Source: an uncultured Riemerella sp. (GTDB lineage Bacteria; Bacteroidota; Bacteroidia; Flavobacteriales; Weeksellaceae). Taken from it: a DNA stretch of 7,038 bases. The translations under genes and the position numbers were made by a program. The stretch spans positions 1-7,038 of the forward strand of contig CALHQK010000081.1 in assembly GCA_938037185.1 (NCBI GenBank), given 5' to 3'. Shown here piece after piece: positions 6,488 through 7,038 of this stretch (positions are counted from its first letter, which is position 1; each line of letters opens with the position of its first letter). The notes beneath the pieces were generated by a model that saw only the letters and a list, made by a program, of their open reading frames with translations, did not search any database and had not been told where the DNA came from.

Positions 6488-6898
6488 ATGTATCCAGAAG
6501 AATTAGTAATTCCTATGAAGGAAGAACTTACAGAAAATGGTTTCAAAGACCTTACAACGCCTGAGCAGGTTGTAGAAGCTCTTGGGCAGAAAGGAACAAC
6601 ATTGTTGGTTATTAACTCTGTGTGTGGTTGCTCTGCTGGAGCAGCGAGACCAGGGGTGCTTTATTCCCTTACAGGAGATAAGAAACCAGACCATTTGGTG
6701 ACTGCTTTTGCGGGATTTGATACGGAAGCTGTAGCAGAAGCGAGAAAACACATGGCGCCTTTCCCGCCGTCTTCTCCGTCTATTGCTTTGTTCAAAGATG
6801 GTGAGCTTGTTCATATGATAGAAAGACACCATATAGAAGGACATCCGGCAGGAGCTATCGCTGCTAATTTGCAGGCGGCTTATGAAGAGTTTTGTTAA
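6488..6898 (+). CDS. BrxA/BrxB family bacilliredoxin
   Basis: A 136-residue thioredoxin-fold protein of the YphP/YqiW (DUF1094) family. The signature CGC motif is at 46-48 in VINSVCGCSAGAARPG. MYPEELVIPMKEEL at the start, AFAGFD at 73-78, FPPSSPSIALF at 92-102 and RHHIEGHPA at 113-121 are typical of the whole family, and the length is normal. In Firmicutes these proteins remove bacillithiol from mixed disulfides on oxidised proteins. Bacteroidota often encode the homologue, but whether this host makes bacillithiol cannot be seen here. A further Cys is the final residue (136). It follows pyk by 35 nt with no TAnnTTTG element in the gap, so expression by read-through is likely, and it is followed at once by a strong terminator. 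Confidence 0.93.
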   Translation: MYPEELVIPMKEELTENGFKDLTTPEQVVEALGQKGTTLLVINSVCGCSAGAARPGVLYSLTGDKKPDHLVTAFAGFDTEAVAEARKHMAPFPPSSPSIALFKDGELVHMIERHHIEGHPAGAIAANLQAAYEEFC

Positions 6899-6901
6899 TA
6901 A

Positions 6902-6934
6902 AAACCACTCCTTTATTGGAGTGGTTTCTTGTTT
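6902..6934. terminator. Rho-independent terminator, probably bidirectional
   Basis: A perfect 10-bp stem AAACCACTCC (6902-6911) / GGAGTGGTTT (6918-6927) with a 6-nt loop TTTATT is followed on the plus strand by CTTGTTTTT. It starts 4 nt after the bacilliredoxin stop and ends that transcription unit. On the minus strand the same stem is followed by TTTTTATT, so it could also stop a convergent transcript. Confidence 0.92.
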
Positions 6935-6946
6935 TTAGTGTTAAAA

Positions 6947-7036
6947 CTAATCCATTTTATTATATTTTTTCATTAGATTTTCGTAGGTTTTTTGTGGCAA
7001 AATCCATTTGAGAGGAATGCCGATTTTTTGCCCAAA
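6947..7036 (-). CDS. Possible C-terminal tail of a convergent gene (partial, unrecognised)
   Basis: On the minus strand an open frame enters from the right edge and ends at TAG (plus-strand CTA, 6947-6949), giving 29 residues: FGQKIGIPLKWILPQK followed by TYENLMKKYNKMD. It is the longest of the three minus frames here (the others close after 21 and 24 codons), and its composition looks protein-like, with a Gly-Ile-Pro-Leu-Lys-Trp stretch and a basic, amphipathic tail. It would end about 20 nt before a terminator stem that has a T-tract in its direction. I do not recognise the family. The short length means a chance frame remains possible. No plus-strand gene is evident in 6935-7038. Confidence 0.45.
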   Translation of the reverse strand, partial: FGQKIGIPLKWILPQKTYENLMKKYNKMD

Positions 7037-7038
7037 TT

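Noticed and set aside
6503..6844. 113-codon minus-strand open frame opposite the bacilliredoxin gene
   Set aside because: It has Arg/Cys/Ser-rich low-complexity composition and full overlap with a conserved gene on the other strand. There is no start context or homology pattern.
1..7038. A new multi-gene defence or mobile system
   Set aside because: Apart from the single GIY-YIG/DUF4357 gene there is no transposase, integrase, methylase, toxin-antitoxin pair, repeat array or reverse transcriptase. The rest is core metabolism.

Overview
The window looks like a chromosomal segment from a flavobacterium (phylum Bacteroidota, class Flavobacteriia, plausibly the Chryseobacterium/Riemerella/Elizabethkingia group). 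The evidence is the gene order acpP-fabF-rnc-(IPExxxVDY-type protein)-pyk, which I recall as a common flavobacterial arrangement, a TAnnTTTG-type -7 promoter element, A/T-rich leaders without Shine-Dalgarno sequences, and a moderately AT-rich genome. Placement below class level is a guess.

Left part (1-2182). The window opens in the last 28 codons of a plus-strand gene whose C-terminus resembles bacterial GH3 'auxin-responsive promoter' family proteins. Six bases later comes a GIY-YIG nuclease-fold protein with a C-terminal DUF4357-like region. Its stop codon overlaps by one base the ATG of a 12-TM major facilitator superfamily exporter of the EntS/MFS_3 type. The GIY-YIG gene is clearly more AT-rich than its flanks and may have been acquired separately.

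Central part (2183-6452). A 105-bp intergenic region holds a convincing Bacteroidota promoter and a short perfect dyad over its -33 element. It drives a tightly packed cluster: acyl carrier protein, 3-oxoacyl-ACP synthase II, ribonuclease III, a small flavobacterial protein of unknown function, and pyruvate kinase. fabF/rnc overlap by 1 nt, rnc/small protein by 11 nt and small protein/pyk by 11 nt, so translational coupling is likely. The cluster joins fatty-acid elongation, RNA processing and the last step of glycolysis.

Right part (6453-7038). A bacilliredoxin (BrxA/BrxB family, CGC motif) follows pyk after 35 nt, probably by read-through. A strong 10-bp-stem terminator with U-tracts on both strands follows. 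Beyond it, the minus strand has a 29-codon open tail that could be the C-terminus of a convergent gene.

I found no RNA genes, CRISPR arrays, insertion sequences or phage genes. Most of the window is ordinary core genome. The items most worth a second look are the AT-rich GIY-YIG/DUF4357 gene, the uncharacterised protein held between rnc and pyk, the acpP promoter dyad, and the Asp-to-Asn change in the RNase III active site.
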